Shown: one piece after another, positions 16,239 through 25,713 of the stretch
How positions within the stretch are numbered: position 1 is the stretch's first letter
Layout: every line of letters starts with the position of its first letter
NCBI GenBank assembly: GCA_035545855.1
Contig: DASZXK010000087.1
Location: forward strand, 1-64,000
Length of the DNA: 64,000 nt
Source: DASZVB01 sp035545855
GTDB taxonomy: Bacteria > Myxococcota_A > Polyangia > Polyangiales > Polyangiaceae
Reading direction: 5' to 3'
The notes under the pieces: generated by a model
What the model saw: only the letters and a program-made list of their open reading frames with translations
Databases searched by the model: none
Told to the model about the DNA's origin: nothing
Program-made: the position numbers and the translations under genes

Positions 16239-18908
16239 TCAGATGGGGATCCCGAGCCGCTTTCCGAGCTCGCCGACCACCCGGGGCACGTCCGGACGGA
16301 CGTCGAAGAAGCCGACGAGCGGGTCCCCGCGCTCGGCGACGCGGTCCGGAACGGTGAACATCGTGAGCTCGCGCGGATCGAGCGCCCGGTGGAGCTCCTC
16401 CCACCGAAGCGGCGTGCTCACGGGCGCGCCGGGCTGCGCGCGCACCGAGTACGGCGCGACGATCGTCCGGGCGCGGCCCGTCTGTCCCACGTCGATGAAG
16501 ACCCGATCCCCGCGCTCGGCGATCCGTCTCTCCATCGTGGAGAGGTCCGGGTGGCGCGCCTGCACGACGCGCCCGACGAGATCCACCAGCATCTTGGATG
16601 CGTCGAAGGAGACTCCCGGACCGAGCGGCACGAGCACGTGGAGCCCCGACTGCCCCGACGTCTTCGGAAACCCGACGAGCCCGATCTCGGAGAGGACCTC
16701 CCGGAGCGTGAACGCGAGCGTCACGGCGTCCGCGAAGGTGCGTGGGCCGACGTCGAAGTCCACGACGAAGTAGTCGCTCTCCTCCATGCTAGTCGCGCGA
16801 TACGGAAGCACGTGGATCGGGATGCAGCCGAGGTTCGCGACGTGCACGAGGCCGTCCGCGTCGTCCACCAGGAACGTGTGCTTGCCGGAGCCGCCCTCGT
16901 CGTCCGGGAGGTGGAGCGTCCGGATCCAGCTCGGCGTCCCCTCGGGGACGTTCCACTGGTAGAAGTTCTTGCCGACGATGCCGTCGGGGTAGCGGACGAG
17001 CACGATCGGCCGCTCCCGGAGGAACGGGAGGGCCGTCTCCGCGATGCGCGCGTAGTAGTCGACGAGATCGCCCTTCGTGTAGCCCTCGTCGGGCCAGAAG
17101 ATCTTGTTCCGGTTCGAGACCTTCACGCGGGAGGGCCCCGCTTTCGCCGTCGCGGGCTTCGGCGGCGGAGGCTCCGGTGGCGGCCGTTCGAGGAGCTCTT
17201 CCACCGACTGCCGCGGCCGGGGCGCGGCGGTGCAGGACGTCGGGTCCACGTCCTCCCGGAGGCCGTGGAACACCGGGTGGCGGAGCCCCTGGTCTTCCGT
17301 CCACTCCGTGAAGGAGACGTTCGCGACGATCCGGGGCGTCACGAAGTGCCGCTTCCCTCCCCCGGGCATCGGCTCGCCCACGGCCGTCGGCGCGGACACC
17401 TCGAGCGGCCCGAGGAGCGCGAGCACCTTCTGGATCATGCCGTGATCGAAGCCGCTCCCGACGCGCGAACGGAGGACGTACTTTCCGTCCACGTAGCTTG
17501 CCACTTCCAGAGCGCCGAAGGACTTCCTTCCGGTGTTTCCCTCCGTCCACCCGACGACGGCGAAGTCGGCCTCTTGCTGGTGCTTGATCTTCACCCAGTC
17601 GTCCGTGCGATCGGGGCCCTCGCGGTAGGGAGCGCTCGCGCGCTTGCCGACGATGCCCTCGAGGCCGAGGCTCTTCACGAGCGCCTCGAGCGGCCGCCCG
17701 TCCCCTTCGAGGTGATCCAGGTAACGGACGATTCCTCTCTCCGGCACGACCTTCGCGAGGAGCTCCTTGCGATCCCGGAGCGGGAGCTTCCGGAGGTCGT
17801 ACGGGCCGAGCTCGAGGAGGTCGAAGACGACGTACGTGACGGGGACCTCGGCCGCGGCGGCCGCCACGTCGTTCGGCCGCGTCACGTGCATGCGCCGTCC
17901 GAGGAGCTGGAAGCTCGGGTGGCCGCTCGCGTCGAACGCGACGACCTCGCCGTCGAGCACGAGCCGCGACGGCGCGAGGGCCCGGACGGCCCGGACGACC
18001 TCGGGGTAACTCGTCGTCATCACCCGCTGCGACCGGTAGACGAGGGTCACGTCGTTGTCCGCCTTTTCGGCGAGGAGCCGCACTCCGTCGATCTTGATCT
18101 CGTAGAGCCGCGACTCGTCCGTGAGCGTCTTCCCGCCCGGGTTTGCGAGCATCGGGACGGTCCGGCGTGCATCGACTCGCCCTTCCTTCGCCCCGCGCTC
18201 GGCCGCTTCCTTCTCCAGGGCGTCGGCGACCTTCTTCTTCTCGATGAGCTCCGCCGTGGTGAGACCGGAGAGGACGCTCTCCGGCATCTCGTCCACGATC
18301 TCCGGGCCCCCTTCGCGGGAGAACGCGTCCACCTTCTTCAGGAGGAGCCACTGGTTCTTTTCGTCCGGCTCCTTCCCTTTCCGATCGCCGATGCGGACGA
18401 GCGCGAACCGGCCACGGAGCTTGAAGCCCGACAGGACGAAATCGAGCTTCCCCTTCATGAAGCCCTCCTCCGCCGGCTCGAGGAACCGGACGCGCCCGAG
18501 GTCCCAGGCGATCATCGAACCAGCTCCGTAAGCGCCCTCCGGGATCACCTCCTCGAAGTCCGCGTACTCGATGGGATGGTCTTCCGTGTGGACGGCGAGG
18601 CGTTTCTCCCGCGGATCGAGCGTCGGCCCCCTGGGCACGGCGAAACTCTTCAGCGTCGCGCCCACTTGCAGACGGAGATCCCAGTGGCGTCGGCGCGCGT
18701 CGTGCTGGTGCACCACGAACGCGGCGCTGGTCGTCGAGCGACCGTCGCTGACAATTCGTTCAGCCGAGAAGGGCTCGTTCGTGAGCGCCGGGTCGCGCTT
18801 CTGACGGTAGAGATCGAGCGCGCCGCGCGACCGTGGCGCTTCGGTGGCTTCCGGCTCGGCCTTCTTTCGACCGCCTCCGCGTCCGCTCTTTGCTGAACTC
18901 TTCGTCAC
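16239..18908 (-). CDS. ligD: Multidomain DNA ligase D (PE-LIG-POL) for non-homologous end joining
   Basis: An 889-aa NHEJ enzyme with domains in the order 3'-phosphoesterase, ATP ligase, polymerase/primase. The phosphoesterase (~35-215) has HDARRRHWDLRLQ and DHPIEYADFEEVIPEGAYGAG-type motifs. The ligase (~250-550) has the nucleotidyl lysine K272 in EIKIDG and the downstream motif DWVKIKHQ. A proline-rich linker leads to the primase-like domain (~590-889) with the metal-binding DFDVGP and SGQSGLHVLVPL motifs. It starts with GTG. The ku gene is divergent with 29 bp between, so they share a promoter region. Confidence 0.95.
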   Translation of the reverse strand: MTKSSAKSGRGGGRKKAEPEATEAPRSRGALDLYRQKRDPALTNEPFSAERIVSDGRSTTSAAFVVHQHDARRRHWDLRLQVGATLKSFAVPRGPTLDPREKRLAVHTEDHPIEYADFEEVIPEGAYGAGSMIAWDLGRVRFLEPAEEGFMKGKLDFVLSGFKLRGRFALVRIGDRKGKEPDEKNQWLLLKKVDAFSREGGPEIVDEMPESVLSGLTTAELIEKKKVADALEKEAAERGAKEGRVDARRTVPMLANPGGKTLTDESRLYEIKIDGVRLLAEKADNDVTLVYRSQRVMTTSYPEVVRAVRALAPSRLVLDGEVVAFDASGHPSFQLLGRRMHVTRPNDVAAAAAEVPVTYVVFDLLELGPYDLRKLPLRDRKELLAKVVPERGIVRYLDHLEGDGRPLEALVKSLGLEGIVGKRASAPYREGPDRTDDWVKIKHQQEADFAVVGWTEGNTGRKSFGALEVASYVDGKYVLRSRVGSGFDHGMIQKVLALLGPLEVSAPTAVGEPMPGGGKRHFVTPRIVANVSFTEWTEDQGLRHPVFHGLREDVDPTSCTAAPRPRQSVEELLERPPPEPPPPKPATAKAGPSRVKVSNRNKIFWPDEGYTKGDLVDYYARIAETALPFLRERPIVLVRYPDGIVGKNFYQWNVPEGTPSWIRTLHLPDDEGGSGKHTFLVDDADGLVHVANLGCIPIHVLPYRATSMEESDYFVVDFDVGPRTFADAVTLAFTLREVLSEIGLVGFPKTSGQSGLHVLVPLGPGVSFDASKMLVDLVGRVVQARHPDLSTMERRIAERGDRVFIDVGQTGRARTIVAPYSVRAQPGAPVSTPLRWEELHRALDPRELTMFTVPDRVAERGDPLVGFFDVRPDVPRVVGELGKRLGIPI

Positions 18909-18937
18909 GGCAAAACGTTCCGGTTAGCATATCGCTC

Positions 18938-19825
18938 ATGCCGGCTCGGGCGATTGCTTCAGGCGTGATCTCGTTCGGACTCGTTTCGATTCCCGTGAAG
19001 CTGTACACGTCGGCTTCGTCGGAGCAGGTCCGCTTCAATATGCTGGATGCGCGACACGGCGTGCGCGTGAAGCAGCAGTACTACTCGCCCGTCGACAACA
19101 AGGTTCTCGGCAAGGACGAGATCGTCAAAGGGTACGAGTACGCGCGCGATCAATTCGTCACCTTCACGGACGAAGAGCTGAAGGCGCTCGAAGCCGATCG
19201 GAGCAACCACATCGAGATCGTGGAGTTCGTCCCGCTCGAGACGTTCGATTTCGTGCAGATCGAGAAGACGTACTACCTCGGCGCCGACAAGGGCGGAGAC
19301 AAGGCGTACACGCTCCTCTCCCGCGCGATGGAGGACAAGGACAAGGTCGCCGTCGGTCGCTGGGCGGCGCGCGGCAAGGAGCAGCTCGTCATCGTGAGGC
19401 CGTACAAGGAAGGGCTCATCCTCCACCAGCTCTACTACGCGAACGAGGTACGTAGCTTCGCCGAGGCGAACGACACGGCGACGATGCCGCTCAGCGACAA
19501 GGAGCTCGACCTGGCGGAGAAGCTCATCGATCAGCTCTCCTCCGACGAGTTCGACCCCGCGCGCTACAAGGACGACTACGCGGACCGGGTCCGCGAGGTG
19601 GTGGACCAGAAGGTCGCGGGCAAGGAGGTCGTCGTGGCGGCGGAAGCCCCGCGCGCCCAGATCATCGACCTCTTCGAGGCCCTGAAACGGAGCATCGCGG
19701 ACACGCGAAAGTCCGAAGAGGCCGCCGAGTCCGAGGGCGGCGAGGAAAAGACCCATGCCCCGCGCGTGAAGAAGGCGGAGCCGCGGAAGGCGGCCGGCGG
19801 GAAGAAGAAGAGCGCCGGCGGATAG
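18938..19825 (+). CDS. ku: Ku protein (DNA end-binding, NHEJ)
   Basis: A 295-aa bacterial Ku homologue, which forms a homodimeric ring on double-strand ends and recruits LigD. Signatures are the N-terminal ISFGLVSIPVKLYT, YEYARDQFVTFTDEELKAL, the FDFVQIEKTYYLG core strand and IVRPYKEGLILHQLYYANEVR. After about residue 250 the tail is Lys/Glu/Ala-rich, which in other Ku proteins contributes to DNA binding. The ATG at 18938 is the natural start. It is divergently paired with ligD. Confidence 0.95.
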   Translation: MPARAIASGVISFGLVSIPVKLYTSASSEQVRFNMLDARHGVRVKQQYYSPVDNKVLGKDEIVKGYEYARDQFVTFTDEELKALEADRSNHIEIVEFVPLETFDFVQIEKTYYLGADKGGDKAYTLLSRAMEDKDKVAVGRWAARGKEQLVIVRPYKEGLILHQLYYANEVRSFAEANDTATMPLSDKELDLAEKLIDQLSSDEFDPARYKDDYADRVREVVDQKVAGKEVVVAAEAPRAQIIDLFEALKRSIADTRKSEEAAESEGGEEKTHAPRVKKAEPRKAAGGKKKSAGG

Positions 19826-19859
19826 CCGCGTCCGGATATCCGACTAGACTCCGCCCGCC

Positions 19860-22241
19860 GTGGAACCGGGCTCGGATCGTGACAAGTCGGCGCAGGACCT
19901 CGAATGGTCGCCGCTCCTCGACCGCATCGCGCGTCACACCGTGAGCGCGGCCGGTGGAGCCGCGATCCGCGCGCTCTCGCCGACGAGCGAGCCGGAAGAG
20001 GCGAACCGTCGAGCGACGCTCGGCCGCCACGCGCTCGCCCTTCTTCGAGAGGGCTCCCCGATCCCGGCAGCTCAGACGGTGCCCGTCGCGGAGACCCTGT
20101 TCCGCGCCGAACGCGGCGGCGTCCTCTCCGGCAAGGAGCTCGCCGACGTGCGGCGGCTCCTCGAAGCCGCCCGTGTCCTCCGCGGGTACGCCGCGTCCCA
20201 CGCCGAGGGGCGACCCGAGCTCGCCGCGGCCCTCGCGACCCCGCGCTCGCTCGACGCGCTCGCGAAGGAGATCGACGGCGCGATCGACGAATCGGGCGGA
20301 GTGGTGGACGACGCCACGCCGGAGCTCTCCCGCGCCCGGAAGAAGGTGAAGGACGCGCGCCGGGACCTCACGAGCCGCCTCGGAGACCTCCTGAACCGCT
20401 ACGGGGACGTGCTCCGGGACCGCTTCTACACGGAGCGGGACGGTCGCTACGTGCTCCCCGTCCGTTCGGACGCCCCGTTCCGGGTCGACGGCATCGTGCT
20501 CGGGTCGAGCGCGTCCGGGGGCACGCTGTACGTGGAGCCCCGCGAGATCACGGAGCTCGGCAACAAGCTGCAGGTCGCGGAGGCCGAGGTGGAGCGGGAA
20601 ATCGCGCGCGTCCTCGCCTCGCTCTCGCTCTCCGTGAAGCTCGTCGCGGGCGACGTTCGCGCCGCGGAGGAGGTCGCGACGCGAGCGGACGTGCTCGCGT
20701 CGCTCGCGCGCTTCGGAGACGAGCAGGATGCGGTGTTCCTCCCCGTCGCGGAGGGGCGCGAGATAGACCTTCGCACGATGCGGCACCCCCTCCTCGGCGA
20801 GGACGTCGTCCCGAACGACGTCAGGCTGTCCCGCGGGCGCGGCCTCGTCGTCTCGGGCCCGAACGCCGGCGGAAAGACCGTCGCCCTGAAATGTCTCGGG
20901 CTCGCGGTTTGGATGGTGCGCGCCGGGATCCCCCTCCCGGCCGACGGCGCCTCCCGCGTCGGGTTCTTCGAGCCCGTCCTGACGGACATCGGCGACGAGC
21001 AGTCCCTCGAGCGTTCCCTCTCGACGTTCAGCGCGCACTCGGCGCGCCTCGCTCACTACCTCGACGTCGCGGGCGACGGCGCGCTCGTGCTCCTGGACGA
21101 GATCGCGTCGGGCACGGATCCCGACGAGGGCGCGGCGCTCGCCGCGGCGGTGCTGGAAGCCCTCGTGGAAGCCGGGGCCGCCGTGGCGGTGACCACCCAC
21201 TACGAGCGGCTGAAGCACCTCGCGACGCGGGACTCCCGATTCGAGAACGCGTCCGTGGGCTTCGACTTCGACCGCATGCTTCCCACCTTCCGTCTCACGC
21301 TCGGCGTGCCCGGCGCATCGAGCGCGCTCGCCGTCGCGCTCCGCTACGGCATTCCGAAGGCCGTGGTCGCGCGCGCGGAAGCGCTCATCCCGGAGGAGAA
21401 CCTACGTCGAGATCGGCTGCTCTCCGAGATGGAGGCGGATCGGAGCCGGGCAGAGGCGGACGCACGCGCGGCCGCGTCTCTCGTGCGCGAGCAGGAAGCG
21501 CTCCGCGACGCGCTCGAGGCCGAGGTCGGGCGCGCGAGGGAACAAGAGCGCGCCCGGCTCGCTCGCGAGGGCCAGGACCTGACGCTCGCCGTGAAGCAAG
21601 CCCGCGCGACGCTCCGCGATGCGATGGATCGGCTGAAGAAGGGCGAGTCCCCGAAGGACGTGGAGCGGAGCGTGAACGAAGCGGCTCGCGAGGTCGCGCT
21701 CGGCGGCCGACTGGAAACGGCTCTTCGTTCCGACGCGGCGCCGAGAATCGTGCTCCGCGAGGGCGACCTCGCCCCGGGCGACGTCGTCTGGGTCGAGAAG
21801 CTTCGCGCGCACGCGGAGGTGCTGGAAGCGCCGCAGAAGGGCCAGGTTCGCGTCGCGGCAGGTCCGCTCAAGGTGACCGTGAAGCTGTCGGAAGTGACGC
21901 GCGGAAAGGCCGGCGCGAAGACGCCGCAGGCCGCGGCGAAGAAGCCGAAGCGGGCTTCCGCCGCGGCACCCATCGACACGTCTCCCGTCCGGACGCCGAG
22001 CATCACCTGTGACGTGCGCGGGTTCCGGGTGGACGAGGCGGTGGAGGCGGTCGACATGTTCATCGATCGACTCCTCTCGAACGGAGATCCTGCCGGCTTC
22101 GTGCTCCACGGACACGGCACGGGCGCCCTGAAGAGCGCGCTCCGCGAGCACCTCGGGGCGCACCGCTGCGTGGAACGCGCGCGCCCCGCCGACGACGATC
22201 AGGGCGGCGACGCGTTCACGGTCCTCTGGGTCTCGACCTGA
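19860..22241 (+). CDS. mutS2: MutS2 family ATPase/endonuclease
   Basis: A 793-aa MutS2 protein. Visible parts are the N-terminal helical clamp region, the MutS ATPase with Walker A GPNAGGKT (~333-340) and Walker B LVLLDEIASGTDPDEG (~407-421) and its TTHYERLK switch, a coiled-coil with charged repeats (~510-610), and a C-terminal Smr nuclease domain (~711-793) with CDVRG and VLHGHGTGAL. In other bacteria MutS2 acts on branched DNA or on stalled/collided ribosomes. Either role is possible here. It starts with GTG, 34 nt after ku and on the same strand, so read-through from ku is likely. Confidence 0.92.
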   Translation: MEPGSDRDKSAQDLEWSPLLDRIARHTVSAAGGAAIRALSPTSEPEEANRRATLGRHALALLREGSPIPAAQTVPVAETLFRAERGGVLSGKELADVRRLLEAARVLRGYAASHAEGRPELAAALATPRSLDALAKEIDGAIDESGGVVDDATPELSRARKKVKDARRDLTSRLGDLLNRYGDVLRDRFYTERDGRYVLPVRSDAPFRVDGIVLGSSASGGTLYVEPREITELGNKLQVAEAEVEREIARVLASLSLSVKLVAGDVRAAEEVATRADVLASLARFGDEQDAVFLPVAEGREIDLRTMRHPLLGEDVVPNDVRLSRGRGLVVSGPNAGGKTVALKCLGLAVWMVRAGIPLPADGASRVGFFEPVLTDIGDEQSLERSLSTFSAHSARLAHYLDVAGDGALVLLDEIASGTDPDEGAALAAAVLEALVEAGAAVAVTTHYERLKHLATRDSRFENASVGFDFDRMLPTFRLTLGVPGASSALAVALRYGIPKAVVARAEALIPEENLRRDRLLSEMEADRSRAEADARAAASLVREQEALRDALEAEVGRAREQERARLAREGQDLTLAVKQARATLRDAMDRLKKGESPKDVERSVNEAAREVALGGRLETALRSDAAPRIVLREGDLAPGDVVWVEKLRAHAEVLEAPQKGQVRVAAGPLKVTVKLSEVTRGKAGAKTPQAAAKKPKRASAAAPIDTSPVRTPSITCDVRGFRVDEAVEAVDMFIDRLLSNGDPAGFVLHGHGTGALKSALREHLGAHRCVERARPADDDQGGDAFTVLWVST

Positions 22242-22253
22242 CGGACGGGTCCG

Positions 22254-22685
22254 TCACTTCGACACGCAGAGGTGGTCGACCGAACAGCCCTCGTTCACGA
22301 GGCAATCCCGATCGGACTGGCACTGGTTGCGACACAGCCCGTCCGGCGCGCAAGAGAGCGAGCTCGGACAGTCCGCGTTGTACGTGCAGCCCGTGTCCGT
22401 CTCGAGCACGCACACCCCCGCGCCGTTCGACTGGATGCAGCGAGCGTTCGCCGGGCAATCCCGCGCCTCCACGCACTGGGCGTGACACTTCCCGAACACG
22501 CAGGACAGCGGATCCGCGCAGTCCGAGTTCAGGACGCACGTTTCCCCGTTCTGCTTCCCGGGCCCGGCATCCGAGCCGCTGACCGTCCGCCCCGGCTTCG
22601 GATCGTCCGACTTGCCGCCGCAACCGAGCAGGAGGACCGAGCCGACGGCCGCGACCAACGCGACGTGCCTGGTCCACGGCTTCAC
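22254..22685 (-). CDS. Cys-rich lipoprotein
   Basis: A 143-aa protein with a signal peptide ending in the lipobox LLLGC (~residue 22). The mature part carries about 18 Cys in repeating C-x5-DC-x5-SC units (NSDCADPLSCVFGKC, YNADCPSSLSCAPDGLC, DRDCLVNEGC). These resemble small disulfide-knot repeats common in Myxococcota surface proteins. Function is unknown. The GTG start at 22685 overlaps the stop of the cupin gene (GTGA), so it is the last gene of a glyQ-cupin-lipoprotein run. Confidence 0.75.
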   Translation of the reverse strand: MKPWTRHVALVAAVGSVLLLGCGGKSDDPKPGRTVSGSDAGPGKQNGETCVLNSDCADPLSCVFGKCHAQCVEARDCPANARCIQSNGAGVCVLETDTGCTYNADCPSSLSCAPDGLCRNQCQSDRDCLVNEGCSVDHLCVSK

Positions 22686-23002
22686 GGCGGGATGTCCACG
22701 TCGCTGACGATGAACACGACGGCGGTCTCTTCGCCGGAGTTCTTGGCGCGGTGGCGCGTGCCCTTGTCCAGCACGCCGCACTGCCCGGCCGAGAGCGTCA
22801 CGAAGCCCTCGTCGAACTCGAGCTCGATCATGCCCTCCACCACGTACATGACGTGGCTCCGTTCGCACCAGTTCGGGTCCGCGAACCCGGGAGCGAATTC
22901 GAGGAGGCCCACGCCTCGGCCGCGCAGGGTCTTCTTCTTCTCCAGCCGATGCTCGCCCGGTTCCCAGGGGATCGAGCCGAACGGTACGCGGGTGAACGCC
23001 AT
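22682..23002 (-). CDS. Single-domain cupin protein
   Basis: A 106-aa protein with one cupin beta-barrel. The first motif is degenerate (CERSHVMYVVEGMIELEF) and the second reads GVLDKGTRHRAKNSG. It could bind a metal through the visible His and Glu, but the ligand set is incomplete and no reaction can be assigned. The start lies 15 nt after the glyQ stop and the stop overlaps the downstream lipoprotein start, so it is embedded in an operon. Confidence 0.7.
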   Translation of the reverse strand: MAFTRVPFGSIPWEPGEHRLEKKKTLRGRGVGLLEFAPGFADPNWCERSHVMYVVEGMIELEFDEGFVTLSAGQCGVLDKGTRHRAKNSGEETAVVFIVSDVDIPP

Positions 23003-23017
23003 GGGGTTCTGGCTCCT

Positions 23018-23923
23018 TCATTCGGCGGCGGCGGCCGCCTTCGCGAGCAAGGGGAAACCGAGCGCCTCCCGCTGCGCATGATACGCATGGCACACCTCGC
23101 GGGCGATGGTCCGCACGCGAAGGATGTACCGCTGCCGCTCGGTGACCGAGATTGCCCCTCTCGCATCCAGCACGTTGAAGGCGTGAGCGGCCTTCACGAC
23201 GAAGTCGTACGCCGGCAAGACGAGCTTTCCGAGCGGGTCCTCGCTCCGGGAGAGGAGGCGTTTCACCTCCGCCTCCGCGCGATCGAACGCCTCGAAGTGG
23301 TGCGGCACGTTCGCTTCCTCGAAGTTGTACGTCGACCACTCCCACTCGGCGCGGCGGTACATCTCTCCGTACGTCACGTTCGCGTTGTACTTGATGTCGG
23401 CGAAGTGCTCGACGTCCTGCAGGTACGTCGCGATGCGTTCGAGGCCGTACGTGAGCTCGCCGCTCACCGGCTTGCACTCGAGCCCGCCGACCTGCTGGAA
23501 GTACGTGAACTGGCTGATCTCGAGCCCGTCCAGCCAGACCTGCCAGCCGAGGCCCCAGGCGCCGAGTGTCGGACTCTCCCAGTCGTCCTCGATGAAGCGG
23601 ACGTCGTGATCCAGCGGGTTCGTCCCGATCGCGCGCAGCGACTCCAGGTAGAGATCCTGGATGTTCAGGGGGCTCGGCTTGAGGATCACCTGGAACTGGT
23701 GGAACTGCTGGAGGCGGTTCGGGTTGTCCCCGTAGCGGCCGTCCGTCGGGCGCCGGGAGGGCTCCACGTACGCGACGTTCCACGGCTCGGGACCGATCGC
23801 GCGGAGCACCGTCGACGGGTTGAACGTCCCGGCGCCGACCTCCGAATTGTACGGCTGCACGATCAGGCAGCCCCGCTCGGCCCAGAAATTCTGGAGCTTC
23901 AGAATCAGATCCTGGAAATACAT
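23018..23923 (-). CDS. glyQ: Glycyl-tRNA synthetase alpha subunit
   Basis: A 301-aa GlyQ, the catalytic subunit of the bacterial alpha2beta2 glycyl-tRNA synthetase, which activates Gly with ATP for tRNA-Gly. The sequence is highly conserved throughout: YFQDLILKLQNFWAERGC, QPYNSEVGAGTFNP, YVEPSRRPTDGRYG and SQFTYFQQVGGLEC. Length fits the family (~300). The beta subunit glyS, usually the next gene, is absent: a cupin and a lipoprotein gene follow instead. Confidence 0.95.
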   Translation of the reverse strand: MYFQDLILKLQNFWAERGCLIVQPYNSEVGAGTFNPSTVLRAIGPEPWNVAYVEPSRRPTDGRYGDNPNRLQQFHQFQVILKPSPLNIQDLYLESLRAIGTNPLDHDVRFIEDDWESPTLGAWGLGWQVWLDGLEISQFTYFQQVGGLECKPVSGELTYGLERIATYLQDVEHFADIKYNANVTYGEMYRRAEWEWSTYNFEEANVPHHFEAFDRAEAEVKRLLSRSEDPLGKLVLPAYDFVVKAAHAFNVLDARGAISVTERQRYILRVRTIAREVCHAYHAQREALGFPLLAKAAAAAE

Positions 23924-24041
23924 GGCGGGGCGACGGCGACGCTACTACGCGACCGGCCGGGCCGGGAGGCCCGAAGTGCCGGAATTTCGAGACCCCGAGG
24001 CGCATTTCGGCCGCCTTTCGGGGCGGTCCCGCGACCGCGCC

Positions 24042-24743
24042 CTAGGCCGCCCCGAGCGCGCGCCCCAGTTTCTCGGCGAATTCCGGACCGCGGAGCTCGT
24101 GCTTCAGGAAGACGAAGGCCTCCTTCCACGGCTGGGCGAGAATGCGCTTCGCCCAATCCTCGAGCCCCCCATCCGTGTACTCGTCCGCCCGGAGACGGAG
24201 GTACCCGAACGACGCCGTCGGGACCAGGGGCGGGCTCTTCGCGGCGTCCTCGGCGTCGCCGCCGACGAGGGCCGCGTTTCGTTCACGGAGCGCGGCGTAA
24301 GTGTCTTCCTCGAACCACGACGGGTGGCGGAACTCGAACGCGGCGCGCGTGCCGGCGGGAAGCAGAGCGAGGAACGCGGCGAGCTTCCCGACGTCCTTCT
24401 TCTCGAACGGCGGAAGCTGGAAGAGGATCGCGCCGAGGCGATCGCCGAGCACGCCGGCAGCCTGGAAGAACCGCGAGAGCGACTCCTCCGACCCGACGAG
24501 ACGCTCGCGGTGCGTGATCCGTTGCGGGGCCTTCAGCACGAAGCGGAAGTCCGGACCGACCTCGGCAGCCCACGCCGCGACGAGCTCCGGCTTCGGCATC
24601 CGGTAGAAGGTGTTGTTGATCTCCACGGTGCCGAGACGGGTGGAGTAGAAAGAGAGCATCTTCTTGTCCGGCAGATCCTCCGGGTAGAAGAGCCCCTTCC
24701 ACTCCTTGTAGGAGAACCCGCTCGTGCCGGTGCGGATCGCCAT
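24042..24743 (-). CDS. DUF72 (YecE-like) TIM-barrel protein
   Basis: A 233-aa DUF72 protein. Signatures are the opening IRTGTSGFSYKEWKG, YSTRLGTVEINNTFYRMP, FRFVLKAPQRITH and ILFQLPP. The family has a TIM-barrel fold and no firmly established reaction. The ATG at 24743 gives the canonical N-terminus; a longer in-frame start at 24806 would overlap the divergent gene. It is divergent from the ketopantoate reductase-like gene with 61 bp between. Confidence 0.85.
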   Translation of the reverse strand: MAIRTGTSGFSYKEWKGLFYPEDLPDKKMLSFYSTRLGTVEINNTFYRMPKPELVAAWAAEVGPDFRFVLKAPQRITHRERLVGSEESLSRFFQAAGVLGDRLGAILFQLPPFEKKDVGKLAAFLALLPAGTRAAFEFRHPSWFEEDTYAALRERNAALVGGDAEDAAKSPPLVPTASFGYLRLRADEYTDGGLEDWAKRILAQPWKEAFVFLKHELRGPEFAEKLGRALGAA

Positions 24744-24804
24744 GGCACGGCGAGGGTAGCAGACCGCTCCTCGACCCGAAGCAGGCGCGGTGTACCCTCT
24801 CGGC

Positions 24805-25713
24805 ATGAAGATCCTGGTCGTCGGGGCCGGCGCCGTCGGGGGCTACTACGGGACGCTCCTCGCCGAGGCGGGGCACGCCGTCACGTTCGTGGCTCGCGGC
24901 GAACACGGCCGCGCGATCCGCGACGGGGGGCTCCACGTCGAGGCTCCGGGCGGCGAACACGTCGCACGAGCCGACGTGATCGCCGACGTGAAGGACGCTC
25001 CGCCTGCCGCCTTCGACCTCGTGATCGTCGCGGTGAAGGCGGACGCGCTCGCGGAAGTCTCGGCGGGGGTCGGAAGGGCGCTCGCGCAGGACGGCGTCGC
25101 GCTCCCGCTCCTGAACGGCCTCGACTCGGAGACGGAGCTCGCCGCGGTCGTCGGGAAGGAGCGCGTCGTGGGCGGCATCGCGCAGATCGCGGCGCGGATC
25201 GTCGCTCCCGGCCGGGTCCGCGCGGACGCCCCCGGACGTCTCGTCCTCGGGCCGCTGTTCCCGGAGCAGATGCCCCGCGTGGAGGCGCTCGCCGCGACGC
25301 TCTCGCGCGCCGGGTTCGGCTGCGACGCGAAGAACGATCTGTCGCGCGTCCTCTGGACGAAGCTGCTCTGGAACGCCCCGTTCAACGCCGTCTGCGCGCT
25401 GACGCGGAAATCCGCCGGAGAGGTCCTCGCCGTCCCCGAGCTCGCGCTCCTCGTCGAGCGAGCGATGCACGAGCTCGCGGCCGTCGCGCGGGCGGAGGGC
25501 GTCCCGATCGACGACGCGCTGATCCAGGCGACGCTCGCCGCGACGCGCGCGAAATTCGCCGGTTCGATTCCATCCATGCTGCAAGACGTGATGAACGGGA
25601 GACCCACGGAGGCGAGAGCGCTGCAGGGCGCCGTGATCGCCCGAGGCCGTGTCCACGGGATCTCCACACCCATCTTCGAGACCCTGTTCGCCCTGGTCGT
25701 CGGTCTCCGCTGA
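24805..25713 (+). CDS. panE: Ketopantoate reductase family (PanE/ApbA-like) NADPH-dependent reductase
   Basis: A 302-aa two-domain reductase. Residues 1-15 hold the dinucleotide-binding GAGAVGGYYG loop. The middle has LPLLNGLDSE and the C-terminal helical domain has the family pattern LWTKLLWNAPFNAVCALT, with the catalytic-type Lys in WTKLLWNAPFN, followed by a SIPSMLQDVMNGRPTE segment. PanE reduces 2-dehydropantoate to pantoate for CoA synthesis. Related enzymes act on other 2-oxo acids, and no panB/panC neighbours support the assignment, so the symbol is tentative. Confidence 0.8.
   Translation: MKILVVGAGAVGGYYGTLLAEAGHAVTFVARGEHGRAIRDGGLHVEAPGGEHVARADVIADVKDAPPAAFDLVIVAVKADALAEVSAGVGRALAQDGVALPLLNGLDSETELAAVVGKERVVGGIAQIAARIVAPGRVRADAPGRLVLGPLFPEQMPRVEALAATLSRAGFGCDAKNDLSRVLWTKLLWNAPFNAVCALTRKSAGEVLAVPELALLVERAMHELAAVARAEGVPIDDALIQATLAATRAKFAGSIPSMLQDVMNGRPTEARALQGAVIARGRVHGISTPIFETLFALVVGLR

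Noticed and set aside
23958..23973. CGGGCC-GGGA-GGCCCG hairpin between the DUF72 gene and glyQ as an attenuator or terminator
   Set aside because: It has no T-run, and such GC-only stems arise often by chance at this GC content. No T-box features are visible.
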